A stretch of DNA of 64,000 nucleotides. Origin: Halanaeroarchaeum sulfurireducens (GTDB lineage: Archaea > Halobacteriota > Halobacteria > Halobacteriales > Halobacteriaceae). The stretch covers positions 2,021,483 to 2,085,482 of the forward strand of contig NZ_CP008874.1 in assembly GCF_001011115.1 (NCBI RefSeq), in the 5' to 3' direction. Under the pieces are notes generated by a model. The model searched no databases, was not told the DNA's origin, and was given only the letters and a program-made list of their open reading frames with translations. Both the position numbers and the translations under genes were made by a program. Within the stretch, counting starts at the first letter, position 1. Each line of letters opens with the position of its first letter. Below, one piece after another: positions 17,931 through 25,766 of this stretch.

Positions 17931-18224
17931 CGGTTCGAATCCCACCGTGCCCGTCCACCTTTTTACTCGTCGGGTTCGCCTCCGGCGAACCGCTCTCCAC
18001 TCACGGCGCGCTCTAACTCGCGGCTCACTTCGTTCACCGCTCGTTTTGCAAGCAACTCCCTTCGGTCGTCGCTCATCCCCCGTTCGTGCGTTCCGAGGGA
18101 CCTTCGGTCCCTCGCGACTCGCAAAAATCTGGACCAAAAACGTCCTCGGTGCTCACTTCGTTCGCACCGAGCGAACCGCCTCGCTTCGCTCGGCGGATGC
18201 TGGCAAACCGTTCTCCTGGGATAG
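17931..18224 (+). repeat. Direct repeat R2: tRNA-Arg 3' end plus downstream flank
   Basis: Second downstream copy of the tRNA 3' end (17932-17953) with the same flank as R1, interrupted by 71 bp (18009-18079) where R1 has 8 bp. Together with R1 it brackets 178 bp of non-coding DNA. Confidence 0.85.
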
Positions 18225-18259
18225 ATGGTGCGGTGGCCGACGTTCATCCGGTCGAGAAC

Positions 18260-20278
18260 TCACCGATCCTCGCGGGCGAGTGGATTGGACACCCGACTCG
18301 TCACGTACTCGTGTCGTTTTCCCCGCAGACGCATCGCCGTTAGCGCCTTGTGTTGCATGCTCGGTTCGAAGAGCGCGGCCTCGTCGCGATTCACTCGGTC
18401 GGCCGGGACGTCGTGGGCTGCTCTAATCGCATCGAAGGTCCCACGGGCCGTGTGAGCAACGGCGTCCCATCCCGCCGCCTCGTCCATGTCACACTCGTGT
18501 GCGAGCGTGGCGAGCAGCTCGGCGAGGTGATTCTGGAACAGCGCGTAGTAGAGCTTCCCGTACAGATCTTTCTCTCCGTCGGCGTCGATATCCGAGTTGG
18601 GGTACGGATCGACCGAGACGTCGAGGCCGTGGGGAGCCAGCCGGTCGTCGAGGACGCGAACACCGCCGAAGTCTCGGATGAGTGCCGCGACGGGACGTGC
18701 CTCATCGAAGACCACGACGGCGTTCTGGAGGTGGCTCTCGAGGGCGATGCCGTACTTGCTGAGAAGCAGCAGTTGCTCCGGGACGACGACATCGACGTAC
18801 GCCTCGAAGAACGATCGGGGGTCCGGCCCGTCCCCATCGGTGGCCGTGTACTCCGAAACCAGGTCACAGACGAGTGGCCGATCGGTTCCAGGAACGGACG
18901 CGATGAGACTCGCCGCCGGGACCGCGACGGCGTCGGTGCCGACGAATGGATGGTGTGCGGGGTTCATCCGAACCATTCCCGAGAGGTGTCGGGCATCGTC
19001 GAAGTGGTGGCCCTCGGTGTGTGGACCGCCGGGCTGGTAGTAACACGTCGCGGCAGTTTCGGGCAAGAACCCGAGGTGGTCGAAGGATTCTCGCGACGCG
19101 ATCGCCTCGAGGGCATCCGTCACCTGCGGTCCGTTCGTCACCGCATTGGGAGAGAGCGTTCTGACGACGTTGGTCGTCTGCACGTCGATGGCGAGTTTGA
19201 TGTGCGGCGGATCGTCTGAGAGGCGATCGGTGTCGTGGGGGACGACAGTCCGGAGATTCAAAAGGGGCGTCGCCGGGTGTGTGTACGAGAGCGGAACCAC
19301 GCGGCCCGTACGGCGATCCGCCTCGTACCGGTCGAGGATTGTGTGGTGGAACTGCCAGGGATGCACGGGAACGACCGCGAATCGATCGATCGGCCTGTCG
19401 GGCGGTAGTTCGTCGCTAGCAGCCTCCTCGAGACCGCCGAAGGTCTCGAAGAGGCGGTCGGTCAGTCGTTTGCGTCCCCTCGATCGGGTCTCGCGGGCCA
19501 CGGTGCTATCGATCGCGACGAATCGCAGGTCGATCCGATCGGTGAACTCGGGGGCATACGCGAGGCCGTCGGCGGCGGACATGCCCTTCCGGATCTTCCC
19601 GGCCGGGTGGAAGGGATGGCCATCAGTGACGATTCGCTCGAGTGCCGCGGGCCGGTCGGCTGCAGCGTTCCCGTTCGCAACTCTCCGGAGCACCGGCGAC
19701 GACGGATCGAGACGCTCACCGAGGACGGCGTCGGCGAGCCTCGCCAACGCGAGATTCGCCACGCTCTCCGCCACCTCCACTCGGAATCGGGCTGCCTGAC
19801 CATCGTCCACGAAGGCTCCGGCCCGGTCCAGGAGGTCGAGAAGTGAAACCGGGTGGTCGATGCGGTCGACACGGGTGTGTCCGACAAGCCAGCTATCGTC
19901 TCCGATCCGATGGCGGTCGAATCCGTGGGTCGTCTTGATGGGCCCGAGGAGGGTCTTGTTCGTAGGTGGCAGTGGAAGGACGGCGACCGACCCATACGTC
20001 TCTGCACGGGTCACTTCCCAAGGGATTTCGACGTCATCGACATCCGGAATCGCGTCTGCGATCCGAGCCCTCACCGGGGGTACGAGTTCAGGACTCGGCA
20101 ACCCGGTCGGATCGCCGCGAATCACGCCGCGGACGAGACGCCTGAGAATGTCTCGCCGTGCCTCGTCCAACGCCTCGAGGTACGCTGCTTCGGCCGGTTC
20201 CGACAGGTCGTGTGTCTGCGCGTATCTGGTCGCTGCGCCGAACGCGTTCCACTCTGGGGTCGTTCGTGGTCGCATCAT
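18260..20278 (-). CDS. IucA/IucC-family siderophore synthetase (NIS synthetase)
   Basis: A 672-aa NRPS-independent siderophore synthetase, which joins carboxylates such as citrate to amines using ATP to make hydroxamate or carboxylate siderophores. Family motifs are clear: GHPFHPAGKIRKGM (about residue 225), FAVVPVHPWQFHH, and a C-terminal FhuF-like region with VVVFDEARPVAALIRDFGGVR. In haloarchaea such genes usually sit in pairs with decarboxylase and hydroxylase genes; here it stands alone between the tRNA-Arg scar and a repeat cluster, so it is probably cargo of a transferred segment. Start ATG 20278 or 20275; the longer open frame to 20560 reads through repeats. Confidence 0.9.
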   Translation of the reverse strand: MMRPRTTPEWNAFGAATRYAQTHDLSEPAEAAYLEALDEARRDILRRLVRGVIRGDPTGLPSPELVPPVRARIADAIPDVDDVEIPWEVTRAETYGSVAVLPLPPTNKTLLGPIKTTHGFDRHRIGDDSWLVGHTRVDRIDHPVSLLDLLDRAGAFVDDGQAARFRVEVAESVANLALARLADAVLGERLDPSSPVLRRVANGNAAADRPAALERIVTDGHPFHPAGKIRKGMSAADGLAYAPEFTDRIDLRFVAIDSTVARETRSRGRKRLTDRLFETFGGLEEAASDELPPDRPIDRFAVVPVHPWQFHHTILDRYEADRRTGRVVPLSYTHPATPLLNLRTVVPHDTDRLSDDPPHIKLAIDVQTTNVVRTLSPNAVTNGPQVTDALEAIASRESFDHLGFLPETAATCYYQPGGPHTEGHHFDDARHLSGMVRMNPAHHPFVGTDAVAVPAASLIASVPGTDRPLVCDLVSEYTATDGDGPDPRSFFEAYVDVVVPEQLLLLSKYGIALESHLQNAVVVFDEARPVAALIRDFGGVRVLDDRLAPHGLDVSVDPYPNSDIDADGEKDLYGKLYYALFQNHLAELLATLAHECDMDEAAGWDAVAHTARGTFDAIRAAHDVPADRVNRDEAALFEPSMQHKALTAMRLRGKRHEYVTSRVSNPLAREDR

Positions 20279-20411
20279 TGACGGCACCGGGACGGACGCC
20301 TCGGTGCGAGCAGTGGGTGGTGTATGGTTGCTGCCGTCATAACGTTCACGTCGTCGGTGGTTTCCCCCGCTCCTGGCCGATAGTGTTGATGCCCGCTCAA
20401 GAGCTGGGGCC
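20279..20411. other. Upstream region of the siderophore synthetase gene
   Basis: About 130 bp, presumably containing the promoter of the IucA/IucC gene. No clear gene. Confidence 0.4.
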
Positions 20412-20412
20412 G

Positions 20413-20735
20413 GTCGCTCCGCCGCCAAAAATCTGCACCAAAAAAACACGCTGTGGTTCGGGCTATCCCTCGAAACCGTCCTCGAACCAAAAGGTGCCAG
20501 TTGCACCTTTTTCGCTGGGTCGCCCCCCCCCGTCGCTCCGCCGCCAAAAATCTGCACCAAAAATCACACTGCGGTTCGGGCTATCCCTCGAAACCGTCCT
20601 CGAACCAAAAGGTGCCAGTTGCACCTTTTTCGCGGCGTCGCTCCCCCCCGTCGCTCCGCCGCCAAAAATCTGCACCAAAAATCACACTGCGGTTCGGGCT
20701 ATCCCTCGAAACCGTCCTCGAACCAGAAGGTGCCG
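20413..20735 (+). repeat. 118-119 bp tandem repeat, 2.7 copies, overlapping the aminopeptidase 3' end
   Basis: Copies begin at about 20415, 20534 and 20652 (spacing 119 and 118). Each starts with CGCTCCGCCGCCAAAAATC and ends with a duplicate of the last 12 or so codons of the aminopeptidase plus a C-rich run. The third copy contains the true end of that gene (stop 20699-20701). The AAAAATCTG-ACCAAAAA core also appears in R1 and R2 beside the tRNA. Confidence 0.9.
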
Positions 20736-21805
20736 TTGCGCTGAATGACCTCCCCGTCGACCTCGATGCGGGAGTGCTCTGCCATGTCCACGATCATGTC
20801 GACGTGGGTCGCACTCTCGTTGACCGCGTTGTCATCGCCGACGCACTCGTCGTAGGCCATACCGACGGCCATGTGGACGGTGTCGCCCATCTTTTCGTCG
20901 AAGAGCATGTTGTAGGTGAACCGATCGATGTCGCGATTGGTGCCGATGCCGAGTTCCCCGAGATGGCGCGATCCCTCGTCAGTGTCGAGCACCTCGCCGA
21001 GCGTCTCCTCGTTCGTGTCGGCCGCATGGTCGACGACCTCACCGCCCTCGAACTCGAGAAACGCGTTCTCCACCTCGCGCCCCTGGTGGTACAGGGGCTT
21101 GTCGAAGAGGACGGTCCCCTCCACCGAGTCGACGACCGGAGCCGTGAAGACCTCGCCCGCGGGCATATTGTTGCGGCCGTAATCGTTGATCGCGATGTTG
21201 CCCGCGATGGACATCGTGACGTCGGTGGTCTCGCCGCTCACGATCCGAACTGTCTCGCCCTCGTTCAGCCGGTCGACGAGCTGCTCCTGGAACGCGCGCT
21301 GGGCTTCCCAGTCCTGGTCGATGGCGTCCCAGACGAAGTTCTCGTAGGCTTCGGTACTCATTCCGGCGAGCTGGGCGTCGGCAGGCGTCGGGAACTGGGT
21401 GAGCACCCAGCGCGAGTCGAGCATCTCCGCTCGGGCGGCCTCGGCGGCGCGGCTGAGGGCGGCGTTCGTCGCCGGATCCACGTCGCCCAGTTCGGTGGCG
21501 TTCTCGCGGGCGCGAGCCCGGATGATCGCGTCAGTCTCATCATAGAGGCGTTCGATATGGTCGAGGTCTGGCAGCTCGTCGGCGCCCGACGAGCGGAGGT
21601 ACCCGCGGGCGGCGCGGGAGCTGCCGATGGTCGTCCCGCCGAACAGCATGACGGGTCGGGCGCCGATCTCGCCCAGGCGCTCGTAGATGGCGACCGCCAG
21701 GTCCTCGGCGGCTGGTGGGACGCTGACGACCACGCGGTCGCCCGGCTCGATCGCAGTCGAGTGGTCGACGAGGACGTCGGCGTGTCGACGGATTCGTGGG
21801 TCCAT
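20699..21805 (-). CDS. M29-type (AmpS/thermophilic) metalloaminopeptidase
   Basis: A 368-aa cytosolic aminopeptidase of the M29 family, which removes N-terminal residues using two metal ions. It matches through the family core: MPAGEVFTAPV, GREVENAFLEFEGG, HLGELGIGTN, LFDEKMGDTVHMAVGMAY and ATHVDMIVDM, which supply the Glu, His and Asp metal ligands. Length is normal. Its C-terminal tail (GTFWFEDGFEG) is duplicated twice downstream in the 118-bp repeat. It is divergent from the threonine aldolase gene. Confidence 0.92.
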   Translation of the reverse strand: MDPRIRRHADVLVDHSTAIEPGDRVVVSVPPAAEDLAVAIYERLGEIGARPVMLFGGTTIGSSRAARGYLRSSGADELPDLDHIERLYDETDAIIRARARENATELGDVDPATNAALSRAAEAARAEMLDSRWVLTQFPTPADAQLAGMSTEAYENFVWDAIDQDWEAQRAFQEQLVDRLNEGETVRIVSGETTDVTMSIAGNIAINDYGRNNMPAGEVFTAPVVDSVEGTVLFDKPLYHQGREVENAFLEFEGGEVVDHAADTNEETLGEVLDTDEGSRHLGELGIGTNRDIDRFTYNMLFDEKMGDTVHMAVGMAYDECVGDDNAVNESATHVDMIVDMAEHSRIEVDGEVIQRNGTFWFEDGFEG

Positions 21806-21877
21806 GCGTACACGCGCGCGGACGGCCCGGATACGAGTTTCGGAACGGCGGGTCGGCGAGGTGGTCGATCGTCATTC

Positions 21878-21886
21878 GTTTATATC
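21878..21886 (+). promoter_or_regulatory. TATA element of the threonine aldolase gene
   Basis: GTTTATATC about 26 nt upstream of ATG 21907, indicating a leaderless mRNA. Confidence 0.55.
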
Positions 21887-21906
21887 GTAGCGTCCCGAAA
21901 GGGACC

Positions 21907-22929
21907 ATGATCGACCTGCGAAGCGACACCGTGACGCTGCCGAGCGACGAGATGCGCGCGGCGGCGGCCGACGCCGAGGTCGGCGACGACGTCTACGGGA
22001 TGGACCCCACGGTCACCGAACTCGAGACGCGTGCGGCGGAGATCGTGGACATGGAGGCCGCCATGTTCGTTCCCTCCGGAACGATGGGCAACCAGATCGC
22101 CGCCCGCGTCCACACCGAGCGGGGTCAGGAGGCGCTCGTCGAGCGGGAAAGCCACGTCGTCCGGTGGGAACTGGGCGGGTTCGCACAGCTCAGCGAATTG
22201 CAGATCCGGACCGTCGACGGCGGTCCGCGAGGAATCCCCACCCCCGAGCAGGTTCGTGAGGAATACGTCGAAAAGACACTCCACCGCCCCGGAACCGGGC
22301 TGCTCTCCCTGGAAAACAGCCACAACTACCGGGGCGGGGTCGCCATCGCACCCGAAAAGATCGCCGCGGCTGCCGAGGCAGCCCACGACCGCGCCGTCCC
22401 CGTCCACCTCGACGGAGCGCGCATCTTCAACGCAGCGATGGCCCGGGATGTCGACGTGACGGCGTTCACAGAGCACGTCGATTCGGTCATGTTCTGCCTC
22501 TCGAAGGGGCTCGGTGCCCCCGTCGGATCGATCCTGGCAGGCGATACGGACTTCATCAGAGAGGGGCGACGCGTCCGCAAACTGCTGGGCGGCGGGATGC
22601 GCCAGGCCGGGATGATCGCGGGGCCCGGGCTCGTCGCGCTCGAGAACCGCGAGCACCTCGCCGATGACCACGCGAACGCGAAACGGCTGGCCGGGGGACT
22701 GAAGGAGATCGATGGCCTCGCCGTCCAGGAGCCCGAGACGAACATCCTCATGGTAGACACCGAGAACACCGGGATGACGGCCTCGGAGTTCTTAGAGCGC
22801 CTCGAGGACGAGGGCGTCTACGGCATCCCGCGCGAGGGAACGGTCCTGCGATTCACCACCAACTGGAACGTGGACGCCGACGACATCGACGACGCCATCG
22901 AACGGATCGCCGACCTCCTCGACTCGTAA
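21907..22929 (+). CDS. Threonine aldolase family protein (L-allo-threonine aldolase)
   Basis: A 340-aa PLP enzyme that cleaves L-threonine or allo-threonine to glycine and acetaldehyde. The N-terminus MIDLRSDTVTLPSDEMR and the YGMDPTVTELE block are characteristic, as are the PLP lysine region (VMFCLSKGLGAPVGS) and GGGMRQAGMIA. Start ATG 21907 follows a good TATA box; upstream in-frame codons are antisense to the aminopeptidase start. Confidence 0.93.
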   Translation: MIDLRSDTVTLPSDEMRAAAADAEVGDDVYGMDPTVTELETRAAEIVDMEAAMFVPSGTMGNQIAARVHTERGQEALVERESHVVRWELGGFAQLSELQIRTVDGGPRGIPTPEQVREEYVEKTLHRPGTGLLSLENSHNYRGGVAIAPEKIAAAAEAAHDRAVPVHLDGARIFNAAMARDVDVTAFTEHVDSVMFCLSKGLGAPVGSILAGDTDFIREGRRVRKLLGGGMRQAGMIAGPGLVALENREHLADDHANAKRLAGGLKEIDGLAVQEPETNILMVDTENTGMTASEFLERLEDEGVYGIPREGTVLRFTTNWNVDADDIDDAIERIADLLDS

Positions 22930-23058
22930 TCAATCCTTCTGGCGGTCGACGCCCTCGCGGAAGCCGACGAGAGTCCGCCGTATCATGAGGAAGATGAAGA
23001 AGAAAAACAGGAGTAGCGCCGCGAGGAGGAAGAAATACGCGAAGTCGAACCCGATCAT
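22930..23058 (-). CDS. Small single-span membrane protein
   Basis: A 42-aa protein with a long, phenylalanine- and leucine-rich hydrophobic segment (residues 3-25) followed by a basic cytosolic tail (MIRRTLVGFREGVDRQKD). It converges with the threonine aldolase gene with no gap. I do not know the function; similar tiny membrane proteins are common in haloarchaea. The frame extends upstream into the 39-bp repeats, which I exclude. Confidence 0.65.
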   Translation of the reverse strand: MIGFDFAYFFLLAALLLFFFFIFLMIRRTLVGFREGVDRQKD

Positions 23059-23110
23059 ATCCCTATCGTAGCCGGCGCGGGACAAAGGCGTTTCGTCCGG
23101 AATCCCGTGC

Positions 23111-23335
23111 GGGGTGTGTCGGGGCGGGGCCGAGCGGCGTGGGCTCGATGGGGTGTGTCGGGGCGGGGCCGAGCGGCGTGGGCTCGATGGGGTGTGTCGG
23201 GGCGGGGCCGAGCGGCGTGGGCTCGATGGGGTGTGTCGGGGCGGGGCCGAGCGGCGTGGGCTCGATGGGGTGTGTCGGGGCGGGGCCGAGCGGCGTGGGC
23301 TCGATGGGGTGTGTCGGGGCGGGGCTGGGTGGGAT
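23111..23335. repeat. 39-bp tandem repeat (five full copies and a partial sixth)
   Basis: The unit contains GTGTGTCGGGGCGGGG, then CCGAGCGGCGTGGG. Copies start at 23114, 23153, 23192, 23231, 23270 and 23309, almost identical, so the array is young. Thirteen codons per unit make all frames open and give misleading Pro-rich or Gly-rich ORFs. No unique spacers, so it is not a CRISPR array. Confidence 0.95.
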
Positions 23336-23407
23336 GTGGCGGAACGGGGCCAACCATGATGCTTGTTTCTGAACAACTAAACCCGAGGGCGCCATGAGCG
23401 TGTGGTA

Positions 23408-24058
23408 ATGACCGGCCTGTTGCCCTCCAGTTCGGAGCCGGAGCTCCCCGACGGGGAACCCCGCGTCATCGGCGTCGACGACGAAGACGCCGACGCCGTC
23501 CTCGCGGCGCTCTCCTCGGAGACCGCCCGAACGCTGTTCGCGACCATCCACGAGGAGCCCGCCACCCCCTCCGAACTCGCCGACCACACCGAGACGTCCC
23601 TGCAGAACGCCCAGTACCACCTGGAAAAACTCGACGACGCGAACCTCATCGACGTCGTCGACACCCGCTACTCGGAGAAGGGGCGTGAGATGAGCGTCTA
23701 CGGCCCCAGCGGCGCCCCAGTCGTCCTCTTCGCCGGCGGCGAGGAGACAGAGGGCGACGTGCGGTCGGCGCTCGCGAGTTTGCTCGGCGGCATCGGTGTA
23801 CTCGGGGTGGCGAGCCTGGCCGTCCAGGCGATCGTCGAGGGGGGCGTCGCCCCATCCGCAGGCGGTGACGGGGCGGCGGTCACCACGTCGACGGGCGACG
23901 CCGAGGCCTTCGCCGTTCAGGAGGCGGCCACGACGACCGTCGCGGACACGACCGCTGCTCAGCCGGGGGCCGCCGGGATCCCTCCGGGCTTGCTGTTCTT
24001 CGTCGGCGGCGCACTCGTGCTTGCGCTGGCCGCCGTCTGGTGGTACGTCCGCCGGTGA
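23408..24058 (+). CDS. Winged-helix (ArsR-like) membrane-anchored regulator
   Basis: A 216-aa protein with an N-terminal winged HTH (about residues 25-95; ETARTLFATIHEEPATPSELADHTETSLQNAQYHLEKL) and two C-terminal hydrophobic spans (about 120-140 and 192-212) separated by a low-complexity Ala/Thr/Gly region facing outside. This matches a common haloarchaeal class of membrane-tethered ArsR-type regulators of unknown signal. ATG 23408 is preferred to GTG 23402. It stands alone after the 39-bp repeats. Confidence 0.82.
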   Translation: MTGLLPSSSEPELPDGEPRVIGVDDEDADAVLAALSSETARTLFATIHEEPATPSELADHTETSLQNAQYHLEKLDDANLIDVVDTRYSEKGREMSVYGPSGAPVVLFAGGEETEGDVRSALASLLGGIGVLGVASLAVQAIVEGGVAPSAGGDGAAVTTSTGDAEAFAVQEAATTTVADTTAAQPGAAGIPPGLLFFVGGALVLALAAVWWYVRR

Positions 24059-24170
24059 GTGGGTCAAACGATCGTTTGAGTGTACGTCGGTTTCTTGACC
24101 GGTCGAACCGAATCAGACGGTGGGCCCCGCGGTCGTCCCGCCCACGGCTGCGGCGGCCCGGACCGCCACC

Positions 24171-24704
24171 CTACTGCCCGGTCCCACTGGCCGACTGGCC
24201 CTCCGGAGCGATCGACTGCACCGCCGTCCCGTCGACGGTGCGGATCGCACCCTCTACGGCTCCGTTCTCGACGGACAGTTCCGCATAGGTCCGATGGCCG
24301 CCGCGCGGCTCCTCGTGGCTGCCCGGGTTGATCAGGAGAACGCCCTCCTCGCGTGTGACGCGTGGACGGTGGGTGTGCCCCGAGATGACGACGTCGGCGT
24401 CACGCTCCCTGGCGAAGTACACGAGCCCCATCTCCCCGCCCCGCTGGGTGTGGGTGACCGCGAACCGGACGCCGTTTTCCTCGAAGACCCGCGCCGGTGG
24501 CAACCGCTCCGTGACGGTTGCATCGTCAGCGTTGCCGTGGACCGCGAGCAACCGATCCGCCTCCTCCTGGATGGCGTCGAGGGCGGCCTCGGTCGTGAAG
24601 TCGCCGGCGTGGACGACGGTATCCGCCTGCCGAACCGCTCGTGCCAGGGCTCCGTCGAGGTCGTACTCGCCGGACGCGTGGGTGTCCGAGAGGACCGTGA
24701 TCAT
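24171..24704 (-). CDS. YfcE/MJ0936-type metallophosphoesterase
   Basis: A 177-aa phosphodiesterase of the YfcE family. Metal ligands are visible in order: LSDTH (residues 5-9), HAGD, GNADD, VTHTQRG and SGHTHRP. The family hydrolyses phosphodiester substrates in vitro, with unknown physiological targets. Start ATG 24704; the longer frame reads antisense through the neighbouring transporter. It is divergent from the second CDF gene. Confidence 0.92.
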   Translation of the reverse strand: MITVLSDTHASGEYDLDGALARAVRQADTVVHAGDFTTEAALDAIQEEADRLLAVHGNADDATVTERLPPARVFEENGVRFAVTHTQRGGEMGLVYFARERDADVVISGHTHRPRVTREEGVLLINPGSHEEPRGGHRTYAELSVENGAVEGAIRTVDGTAVQSIAPEGQSASGTGQ

Positions 24705-24784
24705 GGTGACTCCTCGACGACGGAGCGGTGAATGCATTGTGCCCGAGCGAACGGTTTTTGGCGCTGCCTCCGGACGAATGCACA

Positions 24785-25729
24785 ATGGCAAGTAGCAAGT
24801 CGGTCGTCCTCGCCGCCCTCTTCGCGAACGGGGCGATTGCCGTCCTGAAGTTTCTTGGCTTTCTGCTGACCGGGAGCCCGGCGATGCTCTCGGAGACCTA
24901 CCACTCCATCTCCGATACGGGCAACCAGATCTTTTTGCTCGTCGGCCTCCGGTATGGCGAGCGCGGTGCGACGCGTGCCCATCCGTTCGGGTACGGCAAG
25001 GCGCAGTTCTTCTACAGCTTTCTCGTGAGCGTGATGCTGTTCGGCATCGCCGGCTGGGAGTCCGCAAATCACGGCTACCACGCAATCGTCGAAGGGCAAT
25101 CCGCGGCGCTGGCCGGGACGATCACACTTGCGAGCGTCACCGTGCCCGCCGTCTATGTGAACTACGTCGTCCTGCTGGGTGGGATGGCCTTCGAAGGCTA
25201 CGCATTCAAGAAGGCCTACCGGGCGATGGTCGTCGATATCCGCCGCCACGACTGGTCCGGCTTCCGCGAGGCGTTCCGGAAGACGAGCAACGTCACGACC
25301 CTGACGGCGTTCACGGAGGACGCCATCGCGTTGACGGGACTCACGCTCGCGTTCCTCGGCGTGCTGGGGACCCAGATCACCGGCAATCACCTGTTCGACG
25401 CGACCGCCGCATTCCTCATCGGCCTCATGTTGATGGGGTTCGCGGTCGCGCTGGCCTGGGAGACAAAGCGCCTGTTGCTGGGCGAGAGCCTCCCGGAAAT
25501 CGAAGAGCGGGCACTCAGGCGAATCGTCGCGGACTGGGATGGAGTCACCGGGGTCGTCGACTTCCGGACGGTCTACTTCGGCCCCGAGGAGGTCATCGTC
25601 ACCGCCGACATCGAATTCGAACCGGACTTCGATACGGAATCGATGGACGAGGTCATCACGGCTATCGAGGACGAGATTCGCGATTCCAACCCGTCGGTGT
25701 CCAAGGTGTACATCGAGCCGGAGTTTTGA
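24785..25729 (+). CDS. CDF-family transporter (SLC30A9-like)
   Basis: A 314-aa cation diffusion facilitator. Six spans, metal-site motif in TM2 (SETYHSISDTGNQ) and an unusual TM5 motif (TEDAIALTGL) as in the SLC30A9/ZnT9 subgroup, then a cytosolic C-terminal domain (VIVTADIEFEPDFDTE). It probably exports Zn2+, Mn2+ or a similar ion; the altered TM5 site makes the metal uncertain. ATG 24785 fits the family N-terminus. Confidence 0.9.
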   Translation: MASSKSVVLAALFANGAIAVLKFLGFLLTGSPAMLSETYHSISDTGNQIFLLVGLRYGERGATRAHPFGYGKAQFFYSFLVSVMLFGIAGWESANHGYHAIVEGQSAALAGTITLASVTVPAVYVNYVVLLGGMAFEGYAFKKAYRAMVVDIRRHDWSGFREAFRKTSNVTTLTAFTEDAIALTGLTLAFLGVLGTQITGNHLFDATAAFLIGLMLMGFAVALAWETKRLLLGESLPEIEERALRRIVADWDGVTGVVDFRTVYFGPEEVIVTADIEFEPDFDTESMDEVITAIEDEIRDSNPSVSKVYIEPEF

Positions 25730-25737
25730 GTCCCGCA

Positions 25738-25745
25738 GTTTATAC
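25738..25745 (+). promoter_or_regulatory. TATA element of the XPD-like helicase gene
   Basis: GTTTATAC-type element centred about 26-30 nt upstream of the TTG/GTG start. Confidence 0.5.
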
Positions 25746-25766
25746 CCAAAGCCGACCAATCCCTGA

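Larger units (their letters stand above)
17443..18259. other. Gene-free region with two partial tRNA-Arg copies
   Basis: 817 bp with no convincing gene. It consists of a 79-bp spacer, repeat R1, a 178-bp spacer and repeat R2. The open frames found here use palindromic GAGCG/CGAAG-rich filler and are not credible proteins. The TTTTT runs after each tRNA 3' copy resemble tRNA terminators. Confidence 0.6.

Noticed and set aside
17443..18259. Possible small proteins between the tRNA and the siderophore gene
   Set aside because: Frames run through palindromic repeats and the tRNA copies; no start/RBS or family resemblance.
23111..23335. Possible CRISPR array
   Set aside because: Units are contiguous with no variable spacers and no cas genes are present.
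23063..24067. A minus-strand protein with 13-residue Pro-rich repeats
   Set aside because: The repeats come from the 39-bp minisatellite, and the remainder is antisense to the HTH regulator.
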